A stretch of 64,000 bases of DNA, taken from assembly GCF_947507565.1 (NCBI RefSeq), contig NC_089190.1, forward strand, positions 2,170,001 to 2,234,000, in the 5' to 3' direction. Position 1 is the stretch's first letter; every line of letters starts with the position of its first letter. Origin of the DNA: Oscarella lobularis (lineage: Eukaryota > Porifera > Homoscleromorpha > Homosclerophorida > Oscarellidae). Below are positions 12,901 to 25,700 of the stretch, piece by piece. Under the pieces are notes generated by a model, which had not been told where the DNA came from, ran no database searches, and saw only the letters and a program-made list of their open reading frames with translations. The position numbers and the translations under genes were made by a program.

Positions 12901-13307
12901 GTATCCGCGTTTCGTGTGGTCGTCATCGCGAGCAATTTCGTTTCGCTGGCAAGCGTCACGTCGATGAAAACGGGCGACGCGTCTTCCTTGGAGCCGGAAA
13001 CGATGGCGGATATAGTGAGCGTTTCTCCTGGAATTGCCGAGCGTGGGACGACGATGTCGTACGCGGCGGCGGCGGCGACGACCGTAGTAGCAGTAGTAGA
13101 AACGATACTATATTCAAAACGACGTCTATATGAACTTGCGCGACAAACGAACGCAGAAAAAAAATATGACGGGGGTCAATATGGATGCGGATTTGTTTTT
13201 TTTTATTTTTTGCGGGGGATCTAAAATCTCCTGTACGCCTTCGTCTTCTTCCACGGGGTTTCTTACCTGACAACGACAGCGATGAGAAAGAACGCAGCGA
13301 CGCCCAT
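6985..13307 (-). CDS. Alpha-2-macroglobulin-like thioester protein
   Basis: Secreted broad-spectrum protease trap or opsonin of the A2M/C3/CD109 superfamily. First exon 13267-13307 starts with a signal peptide (MGVAAFFLIAVVV); then 12870-13107, 12648-12810, a fourth starting at 12591, and many more short exons down to a TGA at 6985. Macroglobulin domain motif VQTDKPIYKPGDT lies near 12690. TYFPETWIW, the conserved start of the post-bait region, is near 9870. The thioester PTGCGEQNM is near 8930. The residue that is His in C3 is Asn here (RVLNKEMQGC, about 8470), as in A2M. The receptor-binding end carries VPVITYNYYNPD. I traced domains but not every junction. No anaphylatoxin cysteine cluster or C345C domain was seen, which favours A2M over C3. 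Confidence 0.9.
8795..8990 (-). other. Thioester region of the A2M-like protein
   Basis: This exon encodes KLPTGCGEQNMLKFAPAVYV. Cys and Gln of GCGEQ form the internal beta-Cys-gamma-Glu thioester in active family members; both are intact, so covalent target binding is predicted. Confidence 0.92.
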
Positions 13308-13760
13308 TTTATTGTGATCCGGTTGTGGGCTCGACTGGAGACAAGGAGCGGGCTTTCGCGATCTTTATGCTAGCTCTGACGTCATTTGCGTTGTGACGTC
13401 AGAGGTTTTTAAGAAGGCCGGATATCCTCTCGGCGAGATGCGACGCGCGAGCGAGAGCGAGCGAGGAGGAGATCGCGGTCAAAAAAATTTGAATTTTTTA
13501 TTGTGACTACACATTGCGGCGACTCCTCGTGAATCAATTAGGCTCTTGTTTTGCTGAGACACAGACGGGTCATTAGTCGATTTGCGGTAAATCGATTAGA
13601 GCCTGCACACGTGCACCACTTCGCCCCAAGGCTCGGTGAGACGCAGATCGACGCCGTTCTCGTTCCGCCGAGCCGCAGAGAAAAGAGATAGACGTTCGCG
13701 CGATCGGATTCCTCGCTTACGAACCGAGCTCGCATCGCAATCGAAGAGAGCAGCTCCTCA
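13308..13760. promoter_or_regulatory. Shared head-to-head promoter region, A2M-like and giant Ig/vWA gene
   Basis: This 453-base gap separates the start codons of two divergent secreted-protein genes. It has GC-rich GAGCGA repeats near 13440-13465 and TGACGTCA elements (CRE-like) near 13377 and 13395. No TATA box is obvious. Control of both genes from here is inferred from geometry. Confidence 0.45.
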
Positions 13761-16700
13761 ATGTTCCGAAACGTCGCAGTGGCCCTCGTTCTCCTCGCTC
13801 TCCTCTTCGGGCGAGGTGTCGTAGGCCAGGTACGGAGATAAGAACGATGGCGCAGCTGCCCACGCCGCCGTTTTTAGCTGACCTATTGTTTAGCGAAGCC
13901 TTGCATGATTCTCTCCCCACACGCGCACACAATAGGAACTCGTTTGGTCATGGGAGGAGCGTTTGCGCCTGCAAATTCTCGCCTCCATTTTTGTTCTACA
14001 GTACTGTACACCGCGCTCCAGTCGATCCCCTCAACTCCACCCCTCTTCTCAAAACTAAACAATTTTTTTATTTCTTTTTCAGGACGACGAAGATTACGAT
14101 ACCGGTAACCCGGCCCCTCCCCCTCCCTCCCTCCCTCAAAAAATACTCTAAAAAAAACAGGTTCGGCTAACGATTCCATTCCGACTCCGCTTCCCGGGCC
14201 TCCGCTCAACATCGTCGTCGATCCGCTCGTCATTGACGTCGTCGAAGGCGAGAACGTCGAATTTCGCTGCACGACGAGCGGCAACCACGCCGGATTTGTC
14301 GCGTGGAGCGTCTCGCCGTCTCTCGATACCTTTTCGCCTTTTTTTACGTACTCCGCGTTGCGTTTCGACTCGGTTCGCGTCGCCGACGCCGGGTTTTACG
14401 TCTGCACTTACGGACGATACGCGTCCGTCAACGCTTCGCTGATCGTACGAGCGTTAGGTAAAAGGAGCGATGGAACGCTTGAGGAAATCAAACGGGGGTT
14501 GTTTTAGACAAAAAATGCCCGTTTGAGTGCGAAGACGGTTCGTGCGTCGGACGAAATCGTCTTTGCGACGCCGTTGACGATTGCCCGGGAGGACGTGATG
14601 AGATCGGATGCGGTAAGCGTCTATTTTTTTGTCTCTAGCAATTGATTTTTGTTTTTGCTCTAGTCGCGCGACCAGCTGGGCGCTGCGAAGCGCGCGAACT
14701 AGCCTGCGCGAATTCGCGTCGCTGCGTTGCGCCGACGCGCATCTGCGACGGCGTGGTCGATTGCGACGGCGGCGACGACGAAGCGGCGACCCTATGCAAT
14801 CCAACAGGTAAGAAACAATAAAAACAACGTACATTTTTAATTAATTTGTCAGATTCGTGCCGTTCTGACGAGTTTTCGTGCAACGCGTCGCGATGCGTCG
14901 CTCACGATTTCGTTTGCGACGGCGTCGACGATTGCTCCGCGTCCGGAGGAGACGAGAGCCAATGCGGTGCGCGCATAATGCAATTCGGTATCAACATCGT
15001 CTGAGAATTGCGGTTTTTCTTTTGTTTTTCAGCCGCCATTGACGGACAATGCCCGACAAATTATTTCACGTGCAAATCGCCGCGATTCTGCGTGCCCAAA
15101 GCGGCGAGATGCAATCTCGTCGTTGACTGCTTCGACGGATCAGACGAGCAGAATTGCAGTAAGAGAATCCCGCCCGAGGGTTTGGGGGACCTCCGCGCAT
15201 CTTGTTGCAATGTGTATATGCCTCGCAGATAATAATCGCATTCATTAGACAATCTATTTATTATTTATATATATTTTTTGTGCGCGCGCGCTAAGGTGAA
15301 CCGGCGATTCTCAGTGTCAACACTAGTTCGACGTTGACGTCTGCCGGCGGCTCGCTCTCCATCTCCTGCTCGTCGAGCGGCACTCCCACTCCGATGATCA
15401 CATGGCTCAAAAACTCGCGTCCTCTCGCCGCCGACATCGACTACGTCGCCACGTCGCGCAACGGCGTCGGAAATCTCCTCATCTCCGATTTCGATGACGT
15501 CGACGCCGGCGCTTACTCCTGCCTAGCAACGAGCACATACGGGGCTCTCGCTTCGCAACAAGTCGCCGCAGCTGTCGACCCGGTAACGCGCGGTTGCCAA
15601 GACGACGACCTCAACGTATTCATCCCGCGCGGCAAAGTCTACTTCAAAGAAGTAGCGCGCGCTATCGACGACAAAAACGTTTTAGGCGGCTGCGCGGACA
15701 TCGTTGTCATTGTCGACGAATCCGGGTCGATGCGACGCGAACACGAATGGCTCAAATCGACGATTCCTCTACTGGAAGAAGGTCTTCTTGGCAAGGGCGT
15801 GGGCGTGGACGAAGCAAATCTAAATCGCTACGGATTACTCGGTTTCGCGCGTAACGTTCCCAAACAAGACTATCACGTGGTCATTCCCGTTGGAGATGGT
15901 GTCATGGGATCGGCTGATGAATTTGCTGAAGCTGTTAAAGAATTGACGCTAACCGGAAGTGTAGAGGATGGCTGGGAAGCGATACGCATTGCCTTGGATT
16001 CATACCAGTTTCGGCGTCAATGTGTTGGGCAATTTATCCTCGTGACGGATGAGGATCGAGATATATATAATCGAGATTTGTCGTACGAGGGCGTGAGGGG
16101 TTGGCTGCAAAGACGGAATATAACTCTCAATGCTATTCTCAAGCAGAGGTTCGTCAAGGACGACGAACGCGCTCTTGGAGTCTATTACAATGGGACGGCG
16201 TTTGTGTCACAGAAAGCTGACTATTTTCTCGATCAGGGCTTCCAGCCCGTTGAGACGACGGGGGATACGATTGAGCATTACGTCGCTTTGGCGTTTGAAA
16301 CGCAGGGCGCCGCGTGGGATTTGAGTCGATTGCGACGCGAGGGAAATGTGGCGAAAGCGTTCACGAAGGCTTTTATTAACGTCAAAGTCCAGGAGATTCA
16401 ACGTCGATTATTGACGTGCTATAGATGCGTTTGCAGTCCGCCCAACGCTCCCGATTGCATTCCAGTCAACGCAGCAACATGTCCAATATACGGTAAAGAA
16501 GGGGCCATGATTTAGATCCCTATTATATTAATTTATTTTTTTAGTTTCGCCGACTTTGTCCGGTCCGAGTGACGACGTCGATTCCGCTCCCATTGCGTTC
16601 GTGAATCCGCCTTTCGCTACGCGTCGCGTCGGCGATTTTATTACGGCGACTTGTAGCGATAGCGGCGGCGGCGACGACGGCACTTTGTCGTTCGCCTGGT

Positions 16701-19700
16701 ATCGAAGCGACGGCGAACCGATTGCCGCCGACGTGGAATTCACAGTGGACAAATCGTCGATGCGTATCGCGAGTTTGAACGCTCAACACGACGGCGTCTA
16801 CGTATGCAACGCGACGAATTCACAAGGATCGTCAACATCCCAAATCATCTTATCAATTCTCGGTAAATAGAAATTTAATTTAATTTTTAATTTTAATTTT
16901 TTTCTTTAGTTTCTCCCGTCGTCGCCGTCGCTTCCGACGCTCTCCTCGTCGGCGGCGCGTTCGTCGTTCGCGTGGGCGACGAGGTTCGTTTCTTCACCGC
17001 CGTCAGCGGCGAACCGTCGCCGATCGTTCGCTGGACGCGCGCCGACGAGAAACGAATTCCGCCTAATCGAGGAACATCGGTCGCCGGAAACGAATTAACG
17101 TTCGTCGCCGGGTCAGTCGACGATGCGGGGATTTACGTCGCCACGGCAACGAACGCGGCGGGAACAGCCCAAGCCGAGGCGACGTTGAGAGTCGGTGAGT
17201 AAAAAAACACAACCGTAAGAATGATTATTAATTTATTGATTTATTTATTAGTTGTGCCTTTGGAGATTTCGCTTGTTCCTGATACGATTCGAGCGGTGTT
17301 AGGCGATCCGGTGATTATATCCGTTATTGGAAATCGCGATTTTGGCGACGGGATTAATATCAGTTGGTCGCGCGCCGACGGCAGCCCGTTGCCGTCTTAC
17401 GTGCGCGTGGGCGGCGACAACGGCGACCAAATCGTCATTCCTTCCGTTCAGGAGACTTTGGATATCGTTGTCACGGTGATCGACATCGTTGGGACGATCG
17501 TGACGAAAAGCGTGACACTTAATTCCGGTGAGAGAGAAAATCAACAAATAAAAATTAAATATATATATATTTTAATTAGTCGTTCCTCTTGCCGTGACGA
17601 TCGATCCGCCTTCCGCCGATTTCGATCTCGGCGATTCGGCGACATTTACCGTCTCGACGAATCGCGACATCGACGTGGTTACGATCACGTGGACGCAGAC
17701 GGACGGCAGTCCGTTGCCGTCGTACGCGCGCATCGAAGGCGACTACAACGAACGTCTCGTCATTTCGTCCGTAGAAGAGAGCCTAGATATTCTCGTAACC
17801 GTAACGGATATTGACGGAAAGATCGTGACGATGAGCTCGTCGTTGATAGCTCGTAATAATAATAATAAACCCCATTGATCTATTGATTATTCAATTTATT
17901 TTATTTTTTCTAGTTCCGGTTCTCGCTGTGACTGTTGAGCCGCTTTTCGTTGACGTCATTATTGGCCAATCGGTGAATTTCTCCGTCACGGTAAATCGCG
18001 ATTTGGCGCGCACGATCATCGCTTGGACGCTCGCCGACGGCGCGCCGTTGCCGTCGTACGCGCGCGTCGAAGGCGAGTACAACGAACGGCTCGTCGTCGA
18101 TCCCGTTCGCGAGGATTTAAGCATTGCCGTCAATGTGACGAGTAACCGAAGAACGGCGACGGCGACGGCAACGCTCAATTCCGGTAAGGAGAGAGAAAGA
18201 AAAAAATTCAAAATAATTAAATATTTTTATAGTTGAGCCTTTGATTATTTCCGTTCAGCCGTCGAGTCTTAATATCAACGTCGGCAATCCGGCGACGCTT
18301 ACCGTCGACGTTTCGCCGGTGACGGCGAACGTCATGATCACTTGGGAACAGCAGAACGGCGATCCCCTTCCCGACTACGTCGTCATTTCGAACGGCGGGA
18401 AAAATCTCTTCATACCGTCGGTCGAAGAAACCCTCGTACTTCGCGTTCGAGTCGTCGACGAAGAAGGAAGAATCGAAGAAACAACAGCCGCAATAAGAAT
18501 GCTTCCAGGTAAGAAAAAGATAAATAAATAAATAAATAAATATTCATCCTAGACGATCCCCTCAAAATTGCCGTATCGCCCAAACTCGCCGTCGTCAAGC
18601 CCGGCGAAAACGCGGTGTTTGACTGCCGACTCACGACGACTCGTCTCCCACCTCCGACCGATTTCAAGTGGTCGCTCCAAGGCGGCGGCGCTCTTCCCGC
18701 CAACGCCGACGTTGCGCCGGCGGGCGTCGAACTAACGCTTCGAATCAGCGACGCGACGGAGAACCTCAATTTCACGTGCGGCGCGAGCAATCGCGCCGGT
18801 GCCGTCGCCGTCGACGCGCGACTGAACATCGATCATTCCGTCGTCCCGCCGCCGCCTCCGGACGTCGACAACTGCACGGTAAGCGGCGAAACGATTCCTC
18901 GCGGCGAATCGCGTTACGTTCGTCTCGATCGCTCGGAAACGATCGTCGCCGCCGACATTATTCTCATCGTCGACGAATCGAAATCGATGATCGGCGAACA
19001 CGTTTGGCTTCGACGCATGGTTTATGATCTAGATCGCGCTCTACGCGACGTTAGCGTTGGCGTATCGCGACCGAATCGTTTCGGCGTTCTCGGCTTCGCG
19101 GCGAGCACGAAGCCGGCCTACACGGCCGGACGAGCGATTCGCGTCAAGGGCGAATCCATGTACGGCGTTGCGGACGTGAGTTTGGCGCTCGATCAGCTTC
19201 TCCTCTCCGGGCAAATGGAAGACGGTTATAGCGCTATCGATATGGCGATTAATCATTATACGAGAGAATTTCGTGACGCCGTCACGACGGCGCGGCAATT
19301 TATTCTCGTTACGGACGAGGATAGGACGCCGCTTAAGGGAACTCAAAAATTGACGTTTTCCTATATTCAATCGCGTCTTAAGCCGTCGCAGAATTCGAAT
19401 GCGAATCGATCCGATATCGTTCTTAATGTCGTCGTCAAGGAGGATTACGTGACGAGAGACGGCACGACGGCAATCGGTATGGACGCCAAAGACGAGTGTT
19501 TTGTTATTCAGTCTTCCGGCGGCCCTCGTCTCGAGAAAAATTGCCGGATTCGTCCGCAGAGTAGCTACGAAAATACGACGATGGATTACACGAATTTGGC
19601 GTTTGAGACGGGCGGCGGCGCGTGGAGTCTCAACATTTTGCGTCGAAACGAAAGTCGAACGACGCTCGCTTTCACCGACGCTTTCGTTCAGGTGAAAGTG

Positions 19701-22700
19701 CGGGAAATTACGATGCAGCTCTACGGTTGTCGTCTCTGTGATTGTCGTCGTTACGGCGCCGTTTGCGTTTCCGTCTCGACGGAGAACTGCAACTCTCTTC
19801 CTTCTTCCCTTCCCGGTGGAAGGAGTACGGCGTCTATCCCGACGACGATATCTAGTCCGACGACGTCCAGTTCAACGACGATATCGACGACAATGTCTAG
19901 TCTGACGACGACCATTCCTCCGCGCCGCGAACCCCTTAATGTTGTCGTTACACCGTCGAGTGCGATCGTCAACGTCGGAAGTAGACACCAATTTATTTGC
20001 GATGTTGTAGGCGGAGCGCCGCCGTTCATCTACCAGTGGACTAAAGCCGGAAACGCAAATGTTCTTGGCAACCTATCCAGTCTTAGTTTTCCCAGCGTAG
20101 ATCTCTCGGACGGCGGCGATTATACCTGTTCCGTCACTGATTCAAACAATGGCGGTGGCGAAGCGAACGGTAGACTTGTAGTTGTTTCTATTACGCCGTC
20201 AACGCCGTCGCCAGAAATGACTGATACGCCATCGCCTGATATTGATGCTACAACGCCGCCTCCAGATATTGATACGGAAACTCCGTCGCCTGATATTGAT
20301 GCTACAACGTCGTCTCCCGATATTGGCACAACAACGCCGGTAGAAATGACTGATACGCCGTCTCCCGCTATTGATACGGAAACTCCGTCTCCCGATACTG
20401 ATGCTACAACGTCGCCTCCAGATATTGCTACGACAACACCATCGCCCGAAATGACTGATACGCCGTCGCCTGATAGTACCGTATCGCCGCCGCCGCCCCT
20501 TGAGGTTCTCATTCGTCCGTCCGATGTTTTGACTGTGGATGTGAATACGACCGTCACTTATTTCGTCGTTCACAACGGCGGCGACAATGTGGTCATAACG
20601 TGGGGTCTCGTCGACGGTTCGCCGTTGCCGTCCAACACGGAAATCGGCGGCGACTATGGCGAACAACTGCGGATCATTCAAGCTCGAACAACTCTCAATA
20701 TCGTCGTTCGAATTCGAGATATGTTGGGCCGGATAGCGTCGAACGCGACGACGCTTTTCGTTCGACGTAAGAAATCAATAAAATTCAATTAATTAACCGA
20801 CTCTCATATTTTTCTCTATAGCTCGTTTAACCGTTTCTATCGATCCGCCTTATTTCGACGCGTCTTTCGGCCAGTCCGTCAATTTCACGGCGCGCGTCAA
20901 CGTTCTCATTTCCACGACGACGATAACTTGGACGCTCGCTGACGGCAGTCCACTTCCGTCGGGCGTCCAAGTCGCCGGCAATCACGGAGAAATCCTCGTC
21001 GTTTCGTCGATTCGCTCGAGTCGAACGTTCCTTGTTCGAGTCGTTGACGGAGACGGCAGAACGACGACGGCGACTGTGATCGTCCAACTTCGCCCAGGTA
21101 CGCGTAGAATTAAATATATATATATATATATATTTTATTTAATTTTTTTTTTTTTTATTAGATCTTCCTCTCGGTATTTCCATCTTGCCAGCTGGCGAAA
21201 TCCGTGTTCTACCCAAAAGCAAAGTCGAATTCGTTTGCCGACTTACGGGTTCTCCTTTTTCCAATTTCGGTTGGACTTTGAGCAACGGAAGTGCTCTGCC
21301 GTCCAACGCTCAGGTCGTCTACACGATGGGCGGCACGGTGGCGACGCTAACCATTACAGGGGCAGCGAGAAATGAAGACTTTGCTTGCAGTGCGAATAAC
21401 AGATTAGGGAAAGTGGACGGATTCGGAAGACTCATCATAGGTAGGGAAAAAAATATACACATGTACATATAATTATTTTTTCTTTAGTTCCTCTCTCACT
21501 CTCGATCCTACCGGGTTTTGTACAGACCATCAACTTCGGCGAATCGGCTCAATTTCATCTCGATATCAGTCCAATTGTCAGCGGCCTTTTTGTGCAGTGG
21601 CGACTCCTCAATGGGGATGCGCTTCCTTCCTACGTCACAGTCAGCGGAACGATGAACGAAACGATTGCCATTACGTCCGCTCAAGAGACGATTTCTTTTA
21701 CCGTGACCGTGACGTCCAAAGACGGGCTAACGCTGACGTCGTCCGCAACGCTAGAAGTTCGACCAGGCAAGAAAAAAAATATTTCAAAATTAAATAATTA
21801 AATAATTTATTTTCTAAGATCCGCCTCTGAGTATTTCTATCACGCGTCTCGACGACGAATCGAGCGACGACGTCGTTTTCGTTTGCCGACTCTTTACGAC
21901 TCGTCTTCCGGCGCCAGCCGACTTCGGATGGTCCGTTGACGGCAGCGACGACATCTTTGATTACGAAGTCGTTTATTCGATGAACCGAACAGTGGCGACG
22001 CTAATGATGCCGCTATCCGACGAAGAAGTGAACCTCACCTGCAGTGCAAGCAACAGGCTGGGGAGAGTCGAGGAAACAGTGCTTCTTTTAGGTAAGATTG
22101 TATTAGAATAATTATATTTATTTATATGTGTTTTTTTGTTGTAGGAAGTGGAAGTGGAATGCCTGACGTTTTTATTCAGCCTTCTATAATCCAAGTCGAT
22201 TATGGCGAATCGGCGAATTTTACCGTTTTTGGAACTGTCGGTTATTCCGTCACGTGGTTCCTTCGTGGCGGGCTCCCGCTTCCGTCTTACGTGATCGTCG
22301 ACGGGGAAACCATTCGCGTTCCCATCGCGACGGAGACTCTCGTCTTTGAGGTTAGAATCACGCGTGGGGACGAAACAATAACGGCGAATGCAACGCTGAT
22401 CGTTCGACCAGGCAAGAGACAATAGAATATTTATTTATTTATTTATTTATTTATTTGCGTTTTTAGTTTCTGTTCGAGTGGTGCCTTTCCGTCGCGAAGT
22501 TACCAGTGGCCAGTCCGTTCGTTTCACTGCCATTTCGAATTTCCGTAGGGCAACGTTCCAGTGGACTTTGATCGACGGCAGTCCCTTACCTTCTTACGTC
22601 GTCATCGAAGGCGAAAACGGCGAAACGATTTTTGTGCAGTCGGCTACGGAAAGCCTGCAATTTCTCGTCACTGTCGTCGTCGCGGGAAGCGAGGTGACGG

Positions 22701-25700
22701 CGACGGCTTACCTACAATTTATCCTAAGTAAGCACACAGAAAAAATCAATTATTAATATTACTTCTTATTTTTTATAAAGGGAATTGCATCATTGGCGGC
22801 ACGAACGTTATCCACGGCGGAAAACTGGGCGTCTTCACCGTCGGCACGCCGAGCATGCGCACGATCTCCCGCGGAACGGCCGACGTCGTTTTCATCGTCG
22901 ACGAATCGCGTTCCATGGAGCCGGAGCACAATTGGATCAAAGAAATGGTAAACACGCTCGAACGAAATCTCGTCGCCGCCGGAATCGGCACCAACGCGTC
23001 GCCGAATCGCTACGGTCTCGTGGGATTCGCCAATCCGTTTGTCGGCACTCTCGGTCGCGTTCTTCACCTCGGCGACGACGCGGATCCGTTCGGAACGCCG
23101 TCGCAACTCGCCGTCGCCATCGACGATCTCATCAAGCGCGGAAACGAAGAGGACGGCTATTCGGCAATCGACGTCGCTTTGAGAAGCTTCGCGTTTCGAT
23201 CCGAAGCGGCGCGACAGTTTATTCTCGTCAGCGACGAAGCGCGAGATATTCTCAATTCTTCGTTCACGTTCAATTCGACGCTGCGCGCTCTCACGCAAAG
23301 CGGCACCGTTCTCAATGTCGTCGTCAAGCATCGATTCGTCACGTACGAAGGCGGAGACGGCGACGAAACACGCGTTCTCGGCTTGGACGTGAATCGACGC
23401 GCGTACGGCGTCGACGGACGGATTTACGATACCGGTATGCCGCAGGAAGATTCCGGCTACGAGACGACGTTTGTCGATTATGTTCTGTTGGCGTTTGCGA
23501 CGCGCGGCGGCGCGTGGGATTTGGATTATTTGCGTTTGGGCGATAACGTGAGTCGGGCGGCGTTTACGAACGCTTTTGTTGGCGTCAAAGTGCGGGAGAT
23601 CATCACGCAGTTGAATGTGACGTGCGAGAGTTGTGTGTGCAATGACGGCTATGCCGCATGCGAAATAGTGCCCGTGCGAACGCGAGAAGCGTGCGAAAGT
23701 AAGGCAGTCATCCTCGCTGATGAAACTATATAAATAAATAAATACTTTTTTCAGATTTTCCTTTTGTGACTCCGTCGCCGCCGCCCGTTCCGACGACGAC
23801 GATGCCTCCGTCCACAGCGAGTACGACATCGGCGGCGGCTACTCCTACAGCCAAAGAAGTTACAACAGAAAGTCCTACTCCGAGCAGAGAGACTCCAGGA
23901 ACACCGACGCCAAGCGAAGAGACTTCAATCCCAACAGTCACCACGGCTTCTATAATAACTCCAAGCAGAGAGTCTGCAATTCCAACAGTTGTAGAAACTC
24001 CCACCGCAAGCGAAGAGACTACGGCTCCTATAATAACTACAGAAAGTCCGGCAGTTACTACGGCTTCAGAAACATCGACGCCAAGCGAAGAGACGTCAAT
24101 CCCAACACTTACTACGGCTCCTATAATAATAACAACTACAGAAACTCCTACTCCAAGGAGAGAGACTTCAACTCCAACAGCTGTAGATGTAGAAACTCCT
24201 ACCCCAAGCGAAGAGACTTCGATCCCAACCGTTGCTACAGAAACTCCTACACCAAAAGAAGAGACTTCAACTCCAACAGCTCCTATTATCACTACAGACG
24301 CTCCTACTCCAAGTAAAGAGAAAACTCCTACGCCAAAAGAAGAGACTTCAACTCCAACAGCTCCTATGATAACTACAGAAATTCCTACGCCAAGCAAAGA
24401 AACTTCAACCACAGCGGCTCCGATGATCACTACAGAAGCTCCTACCCCAAGTAAAGAGAAAACTCCAACGCCAAGAGAAGAGACTTTAGCACCTGTGATA
24501 ACTACAGAAACTCCTACTCCAAGCAAAGAGAAAACTGAAGAGACTCCGACTCCAACAATGACTCCTATTCAACCGCTTCGCGTTTCTGTCGTGCCCGCGT
24601 TGACGGCGAAGGATCTGGGCGAAAGCGTTTCGCTTACTTGCATGATTACGTCCGGCACGGCGACGAGTTTTATGTGGAGCCGCGATCCCGACGTTCCGTT
24701 GCCGGACAACGTCATCATCACGGAAAATCGACTTCAATTGACGAGACTTCGACGAGGCGACGAGGGAGCGTACGTGTGCCGAGCGGAGGGACCGAACGGC
24801 GAGGCGACCGCTCGCACCATTATAACGATAACAAGTTAGTTTAAAATGAAGGAAATGGGCCTGGGGATTCTCTTTGTTTTTTAGATTTGTTTAGTCCTCA
24901 AGTGGAATTGATTTCGTCGTCTGCGTTCTTCTGCGTTGGCTCGCCGATTCGATTGAATTGTAGCGTGCTCAATGGACCGGCTACGATTCAATGGACCAAA
25001 GACGGCAGAAGCATTCCCTCGAGCGCTTCTTTGACGGAAGATAATAGCATTCTTACAATCAACGAAGCAACGATCTCCGACGCCGGAATGTACCGATGCC
25101 AAGCAGCGAATGAATTTGGATCACACGACGGCACGGCGGATATAGAAGTCACAGGTACATTAAAGAATTATTACCTAAATAATTATTTTGTATATATTAT
25201 TTATTAGATCCTATTCCGCCGCGAGTGACTGTCGAACCGAGAACGCTTGATCTCGCCGAATGCGATACTGGTGTAGCTGTTTGCCAAGCGACTGGATGTC
25301 CCCAAGTGTCCGTAGAGTGGTTTCCCTTTGGGCAAGACAGTCTTCCCTCAAACGTCATTGTGAACGGCGGTCAGATAACGATGCAGAAGCCGAGTCAAGA
25401 CGGCCCCCAAGCGTTTATATGTCGAGCGAGAAACGCGGAAGGAATCTCCGAAGGAACAGTATCATTGCGAATCAGAAGTATAAATAAAAAAGTCAATTAT
25501 ATAATGATGGATTTTCTTATTTAGAACCGACTCCTCCTACGATCGAACTTGCGACGAGACGAAACGTCGTTTACGCCGATTACGCGGCTTTGATTGACGT
25601 GACGGTGTCCGGCGATCCGGCACCGGTCGTCACGTGGCACAATCTGCCTGCAAATTCCGTCACTTTGGCAAACGGTTCATTGCTCATTTCGCCGGTCGTC

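Noticed and set aside
6985-13307. Complement C3 identity
   Set aside because: No anaphylatoxin or C345C signals seen and the catalytic His is Asn; A2M-type fits better.
22759-23829. 356-residue minus-strand ORF over vWA3
   Set aside because: Arginine/serine-rich antisense of a biased coding exon; no family resemblance and no exon context.
23726-24526. 266-residue minus-strand ORF rich in Val/Gly/Ser
   Set aside because: Exact antisense of the mucin-like repeat.
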